Positions 16,007 to 24,437 of a stretch of 44,068 bases of DNA are shown piece by piece; within the stretch, counting starts at the first letter, position 1; every line of letters starts with the position of its first letter. The notes under the pieces are model-generated. The model was not told where the DNA came from and did no database searches. It worked only from the letters and a program-made list of their open reading frames with translations. Made by a program: the position numbers and the translations under genes. Origin of the DNA: an uncultured Oscillospiraceae bacterium (GTDB lineage: Bacteria; Bacillota; Clostridia; Oscillospirales; Oscillospiraceae); assembly GCA_944385095.1 (NCBI GenBank), contig CALWVS010000018.1, forward strand, positions 1 through 44,068, in the 5' to 3' direction.

Positions 16007-17420
16007 TTTATATGGTGCCATTGGGCAGACAGAGGAATCCCTGCTGGAGCGCAGCGAAAAAAACAAACATCGGCGCAGAAAACCCTGGTGGATGGGAGCG
16101 GTAGCGGCTGTATTGGCATTGGTGCTGGTGGGCAGCATGTTCCAGCAGTATGGTGGAGCCCCATTTGTTTCCAACGCCTATGCCATCTGTGAGGCTTCCT
16201 ATCCAGAAATGGCTCCTTATCCAGATGAGACCAGTCCCAACTTTGACCAGCAGTATGAGGACTGGTGGGCATCGGTACAGGGACAGCGGCAGACAGAGGG
16301 ATATACAGATGGGTTACATGCCTTTTTGACAGACAGTATTCCTCAATTTTTGTCTGGTCAGGAGGGAGAAAACAAGGTCTATTCCCCTTTGAATGTCTAT
16401 ATGGCTCTTGCTATGTTGGCAGAGTTGACCGATGGAAACAGCCGTCAGCAGATTTTGGATTTGGTGGGTGCAGACAGCATAGAGGACCTGCGGACACAGG
16501 CGAATGCAGTTTGGAATGGGCAATATCGCAACGATGGAGCCACCACCAGTATTTTGGCAAGCTCCCTGTGGCTGAATGAAGATGTGTCTTTTGTAGAAGA
16601 TACCATGAAACGGCTGGCAGATACCTACTATGCCTCCTCCTATCAGGGAGAAATGGGGTCTCAGGAGTTGAACAAGGCACTGCAAGACTGGCTCAATGCG
16701 CAGACTGGCGGTTTGCTGGAAAATCAGGTGAATGAGATTACCATGGACCCGGAAACGGTGATGACCATTGCCACCACCCTCTATTATCAGGCAAAATGGG
16801 CACAGACATTTGATGCAGCGAACACATCACCAGAAACATTCCATGCCCTGTCTGGGGATGTGACCTGTGACTTTATGCACAGTAACAGCGTGGGAACCTA
16901 CTACTGGGGTGACCAATTTGGCGCAGTTGCCAGATCTCTGAGCAATGATGGGGGGACCATGTGGTTTTTGTTGCCCGATGAGGGAGTTACTGTGCAGGAG
17001 TTGTTAGAACATCCACAGACTATGGAGTTCCTGCTGTCGGGGGGCAACTGGGCAGATAGCAAAACCCTGAGAATCAACCTCTCTCTGCCAAAATTTGATG
17101 TGTCCTCCCAGATGGATTTAAAAGAGGGCTTGCAGGCATTGGGGGTAACGGATGTATTTGAGGAAGAAAAGTCTAATTTTTCCCCCATGACCACAGAAAT
17201 AGACCAGATTGTTCTTTCCCAAGCCAAACATGGAGTGAGAGTGGCTGTGGATGAGGAGGGTGTTACCGCAGCGGCATATACTGTGATGTCCATGACAGGG
17301 ACAGGAGCACCACCAGAGGATGAGATGGACTTCAATTTAAACCGTCCATTTCTGTTTGCCATCACCAGCGAGGACAGGTTGCCTCTCTTTGTGGGGAGTG
17401 TGTATCAACCCACCACATAA
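15993..17420 (+). CDS. Membrane-anchored serpin with anti-sigma-like N-terminus
   Basis: A 475-residue fusion-like protein. Residues 1-32 (MKATDLYGAIGQTEESLLER, then a basic KHRRRK) resemble the cytoplasmic sigma-binding part of ECF anti-sigma proteins. Residues 33-51 form one transmembrane helix with N-in topology. Residues 95-475 are a complete serpin domain outside the cell: NKVYSPLNVYMALAMLAEL, an N-A-x-Y-Y-K-like TLYYQAKWAQTF strand, a hinge DEEGVTAAAYT (420-430), a reactive loop to about 445 and a DFNLNRPFLFAI end. The small-residue hinge suggests an inhibitory serpin. It overlaps the sigma gene by 14 bp. I infer that loop cleavage by an external protease could act as the release signal. 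A stand-alone inhibitor is the alternative. Confidence 0.85.
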   Translation: MKATDLYGAIGQTEESLLERSEKNKHRRRKPWWMGAVAAVLALVLVGSMFQQYGGAPFVSNAYAICEASYPEMAPYPDETSPNFDQQYEDWWASVQGQRQTEGYTDGLHAFLTDSIPQFLSGQEGENKVYSPLNVYMALAMLAELTDGNSRQQILDLVGADSIEDLRTQANAVWNGQYRNDGATTSILASSLWLNEDVSFVEDTMKRLADTYYASSYQGEMGSQELNKALQDWLNAQTGGLLENQVNEITMDPETVMTIATTLYYQAKWAQTFDAANTSPETFHALSGDVTCDFMHSNSVGTYYWGDQFGAVARSLSNDGGTMWFLLPDEGVTVQELLEHPQTMEFLLSGGNWADSKTLRINLSLPKFDVSSQMDLKEGLQALGVTDVFEEEKSNFSPMTTEIDQIVLSQAKHGVRVAVDEEGVTAAAYTVMSMTGTGAPPEDEMDFNLNRPFLFAITSEDRLPLFVGSVYQPTT

Positions 17421-17491
17421 TTTGGAAAAACACAGAAATGGGTGGTGCAACAGGTCGATTTATGGTATGATGGGTGGCAGGAGGGATGCTC

Positions 17492-18028
17492 GTGCCAACC
17501 GATATGAAACTGATGATTGCTGCCACCTTTGCAAAAATGACCCGAAAAAAGCCAGTGGATAAAATTACCGTGAAGGATTTGGTGGAGTGCTGTGGAATTT
17601 CCCGTCAGACCTTTTACTATTACTTTCAAGATTTGCTGGAGGTAATGGAGTGGTCCATTCAGCAGCTTTTGCAAAAAGCATTGAACAATAGTCTGGAAGC
17701 CAACACACCAAAAGAATCTATTCAAGAATTTTTAAGGGTGTCCACAGAGTATGGAGAAGTATTATTGCGGCTATTGGCTTCCCAGCGCAGGGAGCAGGTG
17801 GAGCGCGTGTTTGTAGATGCCATGCAGTCTGCCATCCGCCAGCTGATTTTGGATGGATGCCCAGAGCTGGCATGGAACCATCAACAAATGGAGGTTGCCC
17901 TTCGATTTTATGCCTGTGGCATGACTGGGGTCATTTTTGATGCCTGCCGGAACCCTTCTGTGGATTATGAGCAGTTGTCCCACCAACTGTATCAACTGTA
18001 TACAGGGACCATTCATACCAGGCCATAA
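17492..18028 (+). CDS. TetR-family regulator
   Basis: A 178-residue regulator with an N-terminal TetR helix-turn-helix (KITVKDLVECCGISRQTFYYYFQD region: VKDLVECCGISRQTFYYYF) and a divergent helical C-terminal domain. This is similar to the DhaS/short-TetR group of Firmicutes. Several in-frame starts exist (GTG 17474, ATG 17486, GTG 17492). GTG 17492 has AGGAGG at seven bases and is preferred. It stands alone between the serpin gene and the FtsH operon and is followed by a strong hairpin. Target and ligand cannot be read from the sequence. Confidence 0.85.
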   Translation: MPTDMKLMIAATFAKMTRKKPVDKITVKDLVECCGISRQTFYYYFQDLLEVMEWSIQQLLQKALNNSLEANTPKESIQEFLRVSTEYGEVLLRLLASQRREQVERVFVDAMQSAIRQLILDGCPELAWNHQQMEVALRFYACGMTGVIFDACRNPSVDYEQLSHQLYQLYTGTIHTRP

Positions 18029-18039
18029 CATGGTCATCC

Positions 18040-18078
18040 ATTCCCAGATGTGTCATAGGATTTGACACATCTGGGAAT
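18040..18078 (+). terminator. Terminator after the TetR gene
   Basis: A perfect 16-bp stem (ATTCCCAGATGTGTCA and its complement, 7-nt loop) is followed by a short T-rich run. Its length and symmetry would also allow it to serve as an operator. Confidence 0.7.
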
Positions 18079-18107
18079 TTGTCTATACACATCTCAAAAA
18101 GTGCATA

Positions 18108-18136
18108 TGGAAATGGGGTATGGAACAGGTTATAAT
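18108..18136 (+). promoter_or_regulatory. Promoter of the FtsH operon
   Basis: TGGAAA, a 17-bp spacer and a perfect TATAAT (18131-18136) lie about 29 bp before the first gene, which has an AGAAGGAGAT ribosome site. Confidence 0.6.
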
Positions 18137-18164
18137 CAATTGATCAGAAGAAGGAGATGTTCCT

Positions 18165-18596
18165 ATGTATGAAACCCCATTTTTAGGTAAACTATGTGAA
18201 CTGGAAACAGATGAACAGACCATGAGACAGTGTTTGGAGAGTTGCAGCCATCTGAGACAGGAAGAGATTGGGCACCAACTGGCACTATTGAGAGAACAGT
18301 ATGCACAATCTATGAGCAAACTGGACTCTTTTATACAAAATGGTCGTTCTCCTGCCATTGTTGCCTTGGCTGAGGCACAAAAGGAGTATTATCAAAAGAT
18401 ACAACAGATTACAGAAGATGCCCTTCCCCACTATTTGCACAGTGAGACAAGCACACAGAAGGAGGATATCAGGGAGGCAAGGATGCTATATGCAGAATAT
18501 TCCATTGATTTTGCCCGTACTACCATTCTTCAGGCGTTGATTGCTGTTTTAGATGGAATGGAGATGCAGTGGGCATGGAAACAGGAGGAACGCTGA
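18165..18596 (+). CDS. Small helical protein co-transcribed with ftsH
   Basis: A 143-residue soluble protein, almost wholly helical by composition (ALLREQYAQSMSKLDSFIQ, LAEAQKEYYQKIQQITEDAL), without signal peptide or membrane helix. I do not recognise a family. It ends one base before the ftsH ATG (stop 18596, start 18598), and the ftsH ribosome site lies inside its 3' end, so translation is tightly coupled. A role as an FtsH adaptor, substrate or regulator is plausible only from position. ATG is supported by AAGGAGATGTTCCT. Confidence 0.8.
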   Translation: MYETPFLGKLCELETDEQTMRQCLESCSHLRQEEIGHQLALLREQYAQSMSKLDSFIQNGRSPAIVALAEAQKEYYQKIQQITEDALPHYLHSETSTQKEDIREARMLYAEYSIDFARTTILQALIAVLDGMEMQWAWKQEER

Positions 18597-18597
18597 G

Positions 18598-20457
18598 ATG
18601 AAAGAAGTCAAAACCCCAAGGAAACCGTTGCTCTACTACTATGCGATTGTACTTTTGTGTCTGATGCTGTTTAATTCGTTGGTTATGCCCTGGTTCAACC
18701 AGAGAAAAATACAACTTGTAGATTACGGCACATTTATTACAATGACACAAAATCAGGAAGTTGGGCTGGTGGAATTACAGGAAAACCAGATTCTGTTCAC
18801 AGATAAAGAGCAGACCAAAGTTTATAAGACTGGGCGTATGGAGGACCCAGAGCTGGTGGAGCGGCTCACAGACTCAGGGGCACAGTTTTATCCAGAGATT
18901 GTAGAGGAGATGTCCCCCCTCACTTCACTGCTGTTCTATTGGATTCTGCCCATTCTAGTCTTTGTTGGTATTGGGCAATTTTTGACAAAACGGATGATGA
19001 ACAAGGCAGGAGGCAATGGCATGATGTTTGGTATGGGAAAATCCAATGCCAAAATCTATGTCAGTTCTTCAGAGGGAATCCGATTTGATGATGTGGCTGG
19101 AGAGGATGAAGCCAAAGAAAGCCTGACAGAAATTGTGGACTACCTGCACAATCCCAAAATCTATCAGGAAATTGGTGCTTCCATGCCCAAAGGGGTGCTG
19201 TTGGTGGGACCTCCGGGCACAGGTAAGACCATGCTGGCAAAGGCAGTGGCTGGGGAAGCTGGGGTTCCATTTTTCTCTATCTCCGGTTCTGAATTTGTGG
19301 AGATGTTTGTGGGTATGGGTGCCTCCAAGGTGCGGGATTTGTTCCGGCAGGCAAAGGAAAAAGCCCCCTGTATTGTGTTTATTGATGAAATTGATGCCAT
19401 TGGCAAAAAACGTGATGGGCAAATCGGCGGCAACGATGAACGGGAGCAGACCTTAAACCAGTTACTCACAGAAATGGATGGGTTTGAGGGAAACAATGGC
19501 GTGATAATTTTGGCAGCAACCAACCGTCCAGAATCGCTGGACCCTGCCCTCACCCGTCCGGGGCGATTTGACCGCCGTGTTCCAGTGGAACTGCCAGATT
19601 TAAAGGGACGTGAGGAAATTTTAAAGGTCCATGCCAAAAAAATTAAGGTGGCAGAGGATGTGGATTTCCACCAGATTGCCCGTATGGCATCTGGTGCAAG
19701 TGGTGCAGAACTTGCCAACATTGTCAACGAGGCAGCCCTGCGTGCAGTGCGCAACCATCGCCCTTTTGCCACTCAAGGGGATTTAGAGGAGAGTATTGAG
19801 GTGGTGATTGCCGGTTATCAGAAGAAAAATGCCATTTTAACCGACCAGGAGAAGTGGACGGTGGCATACCATGAAATTGGTCACGCCTTGGTGGCTGCCA
19901 AACAGAGCCACTCTGCCCCGGTGCAGAAAATCACCATTATTCCCAGAACATCCGGTGCGCTGGGGTATACTATGCAGGTGGAGGAAGGCAACAAATATCT
20001 GATGACCAAAGAAGAACTGGAAAACAAAATTGCCACCTACACTGGCGGTCGTGCAGCGGAGGAAGTACGCTTTGGTACCAGTTCTACTGGGGCATCCAAT
20101 GATATTGAACAGGCAACCAAACTGGCAAGGGCTATGATTACTCGCTATGGTATGAGCAAAGATTTTGATATGGTGGCAATGGAGACTACAACCAACCAAT
20201 ATTTGGGGGGCGACAGTTCCCTGACCTGTTCTATGGAGACCCAGACAGAAATTGACCGCCAAGTGGTAACACTGGTCAAAGAGCAGCATGCAAAAGCCAT
20301 TCAAATCCTGATGGAAAATCGGGAAAAATTGGATGAACTATCCCACTACCTGTATGAAAAAGAGACCATAACCGGGGATGAATTTATGCAGATTCTAAAC
20401 GGAGATGGAAAACAGGAACAAAACAATGACCATAAAGGAGCAGGAGAACAGGTATGA
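18598..20457 (+). CDS. ftsH: ATP-dependent zinc metalloprotease FtsH
   Basis: A membrane-bound AAA+ protease degrading misfolded membrane proteins and short-lived regulators. In the 619 residues, two membrane segments (about 13-32 and 110-130) flank a short extracellular loop. The AAA domain has Walker A GPPGTGKT (204-211), Walker B IVFIDEID (to Asp266), an FVGMGAS pore region and the second region of homology with [10 protein letters not shown]. The peptidase domain has the zinc motif HEIGH (425-429). The ATG at 18598 follows CAGGAGGAACGCTGAG; the frame runs further up only inside the preceding gene. The degV start overlaps its stop by 4 bp. Its small-gene and DegV partners suggest a specialised paralogue rather than the housekeeping copy (inference). 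Confidence 0.95.
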   Translation: MKEVKTPRKPLLYYYAIVLLCLMLFNSLVMPWFNQRKIQLVDYGTFITMTQNQEVGLVELQENQILFTDKEQTKVYKTGRMEDPELVERLTDSGAQFYPEIVEEMSPLTSLLFYWILPILVFVGIGQFLTKRMMNKAGGNGMMFGMGKSNAKIYVSSSEGIRFDDVAGEDEAKESLTEIVDYLHNPKIYQEIGASMPKGVLLVGPPGTGKTMLAKAVAGEAGVPFFSISGSEFVEMFVGMGASKVRDLFRQAKEKAPCIVFIDEIDAIGKKRDGQIGGNDEREQTLNQLLTEMDGFEGNNGVIILAATNRPESLDPALTRPGRFDRRVPVELPDLKGREEILKVHAKKIKVAEDVDFHQIARMASGASGAELANIVNEAALRAVRNHRPFATQGDLEESIEVVIAGYQKKNAILTDQEKWTVAYHEIGHALVAAKQSHSAPVQKITIIPRTSGALGYTMQVEEGNKYLMTKEELENKIATYTGGRAAEEVRFGTSSTGASNDIEQATKLARAMITRYGMSKDFDMVAMETTTNQYLGGDSSLTCSMETQTEIDRQVVTLVKEQHAKAIQILMENREKLDELSHYLYEKETITGDEFMQILNGDGKQEQNNDHKGAGEQV

Positions 20458-21332
20458 ATATAGACCAGCCGATCAATCAAATTGCTTTGCTCACCGACTC
20501 ATGCGCAGACCTCTCTGCCACACTGACTGAGAATACCCCAGTTTTTACCATTCCCCTTCGGATTTTGTGCAAGGATGGGGAATATTACGACGGGGTCAAC
20601 ATCCATGCCTCAGATATTTACAGAAGATTGGAGGGCGGGGAGCTGCCAAAAACATCCCTGCCTGATCATACATCCATTGAATCAACACTGGATAACATTG
20701 CTGCCAGAGGATATAAAAAGGTGATTGCACTGCACCTGTCCTCTGGGGTATCTGGAACCTATAACATGGTACGTCTCCATGCGCAGGAGCGGAACGATAT
20801 GGATATTCGTGTATTTGATACCAAAAGTGGCAGTTTGGGGATTGGAAGCATCGTATTACAGATTTGGGCAGACATCCAAAACGGGATGGAGTGGGAGGAA
20901 CTCATTCATACAAGGGTGCCACAATTGATTGCCAATACCACACCGTTTTTTTCTGTGGATACATTGGAGTATCTGCAAAAAGGGGGACGGATTGGGAAGG
21001 TGGCAGCAATGGCAGGAACCCTGTTACAGATTAAGCCCATCATCAGTTTTGCAGAAGATGGGCAGTTGACCAGCGTTGCCAAAGTGCGGGGAAGAAAGGC
21101 GGTGCAGGGGAAACTGGTGGAACTGGTCAGGAACAAAATCGGAACACATACCCGTTACAATCTGGCAGTAGCACATGGAGGAGCACCAGAGGAAATGGAG
21201 GCTCTCATGGAAACCATGAAGCAATGCTTTCCCAACTATGAACACTTTTGGAGTGGGGAATTGGATGCCACTTTGAGTGTCTATATTGGAGCAGGTATTT
21301 TGGGAGCTGGTGTGCAGATTTTGGATAAATAA
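20454..21332 (+). CDS. DegV-family fatty-acid-binding protein
   Basis: A 292-residue DegV (EDD-fold) protein. Members bind fatty acids, and FakB proteins deliver them to the FakA kinase for phospholipid synthesis. Diagnostic segments are ALLTDSCADLS at the N-terminus, LPKTSLPDHTSIES near residue 65 (the TSxP/T-S-x-P-like ligand loop), LSSGVSGTYNM near 100, and DTLEYLQKGGRIGKV near 165. The ATG overlaps the ftsH stop (ATGA), so it belongs to the ftsH operon. A phosphate-donor FakA is not in the window. Confidence 0.9.
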   Translation: MNIDQPINQIALLTDSCADLSATLTENTPVFTIPLRILCKDGEYYDGVNIHASDIYRRLEGGELPKTSLPDHTSIESTLDNIAARGYKKVIALHLSSGVSGTYNMVRLHAQERNDMDIRVFDTKSGSLGIGSIVLQIWADIQNGMEWEELIHTRVPQLIANTTPFFSVDTLEYLQKGGRIGKVAAMAGTLLQIKPIISFAEDGQLTSVAKVRGRKAVQGKLVELVRNKIGTHTRYNLAVAHGGAPEEMEALMETMKQCFPNYEHFWSGELDATLSVYIGAGILGAGVQILDK

Positions 21333-21357
21333 AGTGTGTTTGTCTTTTTTACAAATT

Positions 21358-21390
21358 TTTCAGCACTGTTTCAGCATTCTGTGGTAAAAT
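21358..21390 (+). promoter_or_regulatory. Pho-box-like promoter of the RR/HK operon
   Basis: Two TTTCAGC heptamers (21358-21364, 21369-21375) spaced 11 bp are followed by nine bases and a TAAAAT -10 box (21385-21390). This is the layout of PhoB-class activated promoters, where the direct repeat replaces the -35 box. The same element precedes the ABC operon at 23365. Confidence 0.65.
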
Positions 21391-21413
21391 GGAAAGAAAA
21401 AGGGGGAGATGGA

Positions 21414-22088
21414 ATGAGAATTTTAATTGTGGAAGATGATACCATGCTCTCCCAAACCATACAGGCTGTACTGGAAAAGGAAGGGTTTTCTGTGGATGCA
21501 GTGACAGACGGTGCATCTGGTGTAGACTACATTCTGTTGAATGTCTATGATTTAGTGATTCTGGATGTGATGCTTCCGGTGCAGGATGGCTATCAGGTTG
21601 CCCGTACCGTCCGTGCCAAGGGATGTGGTACACCGATTTTGATGTTGACTGCCCGTTCTGCTGTGGATGACCGCATTGATGGGCTGAATGCAGGTGCAGA
21701 TTACTACTTACCAAAACCGTTCGATGTACGGGAGCTGTTGGCGTGTGTCCATGCCCTGCTTCGCCGTCAGGGTGGACAGGTAGACACCCTTGTCTATGGA
21801 AATACTGCATTGGAACTGGCTTCCTCTACTTTGATTTGTGGAGACCGCCGGATGCGCCTGTCAGCCAAAGAATTTGATGTCCTGCGCCTTTTGTTGCAGT
21901 CAGGTGGTAACAACCTATCTAAAGAGCATATTCTCACCTGTGTATGGGGATATGATTCAGAGGCAGTAGAAAACCATGTAGAGGTATATGTGGGGTTTTT
22001 GCGGAAAAAACTGCGGAGCATTGGCTCCAATGTGCGGATTGAAGCCATTCGGAGACTGGGCTATCATCTGGAGGTGGATGGGGCGTGA
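21414..22088 (+). CDS. OmpR-family response regulator
   Basis: A 224-residue regulator: receiver domain with DD at 8-9, phosphoacceptor Asp51 (LVILDVMLP) and Lys in YLPKPFDVREL, then a winged-helix DNA-binding domain ending AIRRLGYHLEV. ATG 21414 follows AGGGGGAGATGGA; the frame upstream of it covers the promoter. It overlaps the kinase gene by 4 bp (GTGA). The shared TTTCAGC element suggests it activates itself and the downstream ABC transporter operon. Confidence 0.92.
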   Translation: MRILIVEDDTMLSQTIQAVLEKEGFSVDAVTDGASGVDYILLNVYDLVILDVMLPVQDGYQVARTVRAKGCGTPILMLTARSAVDDRIDGLNAGADYYLPKPFDVRELLACVHALLRRQGGQVDTLVYGNTALELASSTLICGDRRMRLSAKEFDVLRLLLQSGGNNLSKEHILTCVWGYDSEAVENHVEVYVGFLRKKLRSIGSNVRIEAIRRLGYHLEVDGA

Positions 22089-23293
22089 TACAAAAACTCA
22101 GATGGAAATTTGTGTTTACCATTATGACCGTAGTGACCATTTTGCTGCTGGTGATGTTTGGGATGCTGTACCGCTTTACTCAAATTCAGTTGGAACAGGA
22201 GAGCATTGCCATGATGCGCAGTGTCATTGTGGACCAGCATCCTCTGGGGTTGCCAGATGAATTGTCTGGGCAGGTGCGGCTGCCCTATTTTGCCCTTCAG
22301 CTTGGCATGGATCGGGATGTGGTGGATACGTTGGGGGGCTACTATGATTTGTCTGACCAAGCCTTTTTGGGGGAACTGGTAGGCAGAGTGATGCAGTCCA
22401 AAGGCAATATTGGAACACTGGAGGATTTGAACCTGCGCTATTTTCGTTCCGACCTGCCTGCCAAACAGTGGATTGTGTTTACCGATATGTCCAGCGAGCA
22501 AGTGACGCTGGAAAACCTGACACAGACCTGTGTGATAGTGGGTATTTTGAGTTTTGGTGTCTTTTTTGTTCTGAGTTTGTTTTTGTCAAGCTGGGCAGTC
22601 AATCCAGTGGAGAAGGCGTGGAACCAACAAAGGCAGTTTGTGGCAGATGCGTCCCATGAGCTGAAAACCCCTTTGACCATTCTCAACACCAATGCCCAGC
22701 TTCTTCAAGAGGATGGATGGGACAATGCACACCGAAAACAGTTTACCCAACATATTCAGGAAATGGCACAACATATGAACAGACTGGTGGAACAGATGCT
22801 GGAACTGTCACGGGGGGACTTGGTTCAGGATACAGGTTCCTTTGAACAGGTGGACTTTTCGGAACTGGTGTCTGATGGAGTTCTGCCCCATGAGGGAGTT
22901 CTGTTTGAACATGGGCTGACGTTGGACTGTTCCATTGCACCATCTGTCCATATCTCTGGTGATGCTGGAGCATTGAAACAGGTATTGGATATTTTGCTGG
23001 ACAATGCCGGAAAATATGCCCAGACCCCTGGAGAGGTCACAGTTTCCCTCACCAGAGACATGAGGCAGGGCTGTCTGCTCTCTGTGTCGAATCCCGGCGC
23101 ACCCATTCCACCGGAACAGCTACACCTGATTTTCCAGCGATTTTATCGGGCAGACCCAGCCCACAGCCGTGATGGCAGTTTTGGATTGGGTTTAGCCATT
23201 GCCCAGAACATTGTCACCCGACACAGAGGGAAAATCTGGGCAGAAAGCCAACAGGGCATCAACACTTTTTTTGTGAAGTTACCTACCATTTAA
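22085..23293 (+). CDS. Sensor histidine kinase
   Basis: A 402-residue membrane kinase starting at GTG within the regulator stop (GTGA overlap). Membrane helices at about 7-30 and 148-170 flank a 115-residue extracellular sensor region of no recognised family. The H-box is FVADASHELKTPLTIL with His191. An N-box LDILLDNAGKYA, a G1-like SNPGAP and a G2 FGLGLAIAQNI follow. No HAMP is obvious. It pairs with the regulator at 21414 and is closed by a strong hairpin before the ABC operon. Confidence 0.92.
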   Translation: MIQKLRWKFVFTIMTVVTILLLVMFGMLYRFTQIQLEQESIAMMRSVIVDQHPLGLPDELSGQVRLPYFALQLGMDRDVVDTLGGYYDLSDQAFLGELVGRVMQSKGNIGTLEDLNLRYFRSDLPAKQWIVFTDMSSEQVTLENLTQTCVIVGILSFGVFFVLSLFLSSWAVNPVEKAWNQQRQFVADASHELKTPLTILNTNAQLLQEDGWDNAHRKQFTQHIQEMAQHMNRLVEQMLELSRGDLVQDTGSFEQVDFSELVSDGVLPHEGVLFEHGLTLDCSIAPSVHISGDAGALKQVLDILLDNAGKYAQTPGEVTVSLTRDMRQGCLLSVSNPGAPIPPEQLHLIFQRFYRADPAHSRDGSFGLGLAIAQNIVTRHRGKIWAESQQGINTFFVKLPTI

Positions 23294-23294
23294 G

Positions 23295-23332
23295 CAGGAC
23301 GTGGAGCGGCAAGAATGCCGCTCCACGTCCTG
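23295..23332 (+). terminator. Strong hairpin after the kinase gene
   Basis: A perfect 17-bp GC-rich stem (CAGGACGTGGAGCGGCA and its complement, loop AGAA) follows the stop by 1 bp. The U-tract is poor (TTCTG). Confidence 0.7.
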
Positions 23333-23364
23333 TTCTGTGATAACCTGAAAATTTTAAATGGAAT

Positions 23365-23397
23365 TTTCAGCGTCCTTTCAGCTTTCTGGGTTATACT
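23365..23397 (+). promoter_or_regulatory. Pho-box-like promoter of the ABC (Gld-type) operon
   Basis: TTTCAGC (23365-23371), N4, TTTCAGC (23376-23382), nine bases, then TATACT (23392-23397). Spacing and the TTCTG that follows the repeats match the element at 21358, so both are probably bound by the regulator encoded at 21414. Confidence 0.65.
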
Positions 23398-23441
23398 TCC
23401 TGACAGATAAGCTGTTTTGCAGCAGCAACAGGAGGGATCAT

Positions 23442-24437
23442 ATGATCACAGTAGAGCATATAACCAAATGCTATGGTGATTTTGTAGCAGTGGATGACCT
23501 GTCCTTCACGATTCCAGAAGGGCATGTCTATGGATTTCTGGGACCCAATGGGGCAGGAAAATCTACCACCATGAACATCATCACTGGCTGTCTGTCTGCC
23601 ACGGAAGGTACAGTGAACATAGATGGATATGATATATTGGAGCAGCCAAACCAAGCCAAAAGGCTCATTGGCTACTTGCCGGAACAACCACCTCTTTATT
23701 TGAATGAAACCCCACTGGAGTATCTGCATTTTGTGGGACGGGCAAAGGGGCTGAGAGGGGAGGAGCTGAAACAGCAAATCTGGGAAGTGTTAGAACAGAC
23801 AGGGCTGGAGCACAGAAAACACTGCCGGATTGGTGCGTTATCCAAAGGCTACAAACAGCGAGTGGGTATTGCCCAAGCTCTGTTAGGAAACCCCCGTGTG
23901 ATTATTTTGGATGAGCCGACGGTGGGACTGGACCCCTTACAGATTATCGAAATTCGAGACCTGATTCGAGAACTGGGACAGAAACACACCGTCATCTTCA
24001 GTTCTCACATTCTCTCTGAGGTACAGGCAATCTGTGACCGGGTTCTGATTATTTCCAAGGGAAAGCTGATTGCCTTTGATGAGCCGTCCAAACTGGAACA
24101 GCAGTTGCTCAGTCCCAATGAGATTCAACTTGTCTGTGAGGCGGAGCAGGAAACGGTATCCCAAATCCTGTCTGGGGTTGCAAATGTCACCCGTGTTCAA
24201 TTCTCACAGGGAGAACATAACCGAACAATAGTACAGCTTCAAAGCGATGCCACCGATATTTATACCGTTTCCAAGGAAATTTTCCTCTCCTTTGCAAAGG
24301 CACAGCTTCCTCTGTTGGAGCTGTCTGTCCGTAAGGCAAATTTGGAGGATATTTTCTTGGAGTTGACCGAGGAAAAGGAAACACAAACCGTAGAGGAGAG
24401 GGAGGAGGAGAACCATGATCGCAGTGCTGGAGCATGA
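23442..24437 (+). CDS. ABC transporter ATP-binding protein (GldA-like)
   Basis: A 331-residue ATPase with Walker A GPNGAGKST near residue 38, Q-loop LPEQPPLY, signature LSKGYKQRVGIAQALLG, Walker B VIILDEPTVGLDP and H-loop SSH. The roughly 100-residue C-terminal extension is typical of the ABC-2/GldA subgroup. ATG 23442 follows GGAGGGATCAT. It is the first gene of a four-gene operon with an ABC-2 permease, a GldG-like protein and a DUF4340 protein, and overlaps the permease gene by 23 bp. The substrate is unknown. Confidence 0.92.
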   Translation: MITVEHITKCYGDFVAVDDLSFTIPEGHVYGFLGPNGAGKSTTMNIITGCLSATEGTVNIDGYDILEQPNQAKRLIGYLPEQPPLYLNETPLEYLHFVGRAKGLRGEELKQQIWEVLEQTGLEHRKHCRIGALSKGYKQRVGIAQALLGNPRVIILDEPTVGLDPLQIIEIRDLIRELGQKHTVIFSSHILSEVQAICDRVLIISKGKLIAFDEPSKLEQQLLSPNEIQLVCEAEQETVSQILSGVANVTRVQFSQGEHNRTIVQLQSDATDIYTVSKEIFLSFAKAQLPLLELSVRKANLEDIFLELTEEKETQTVEEREEENHDRSAGA

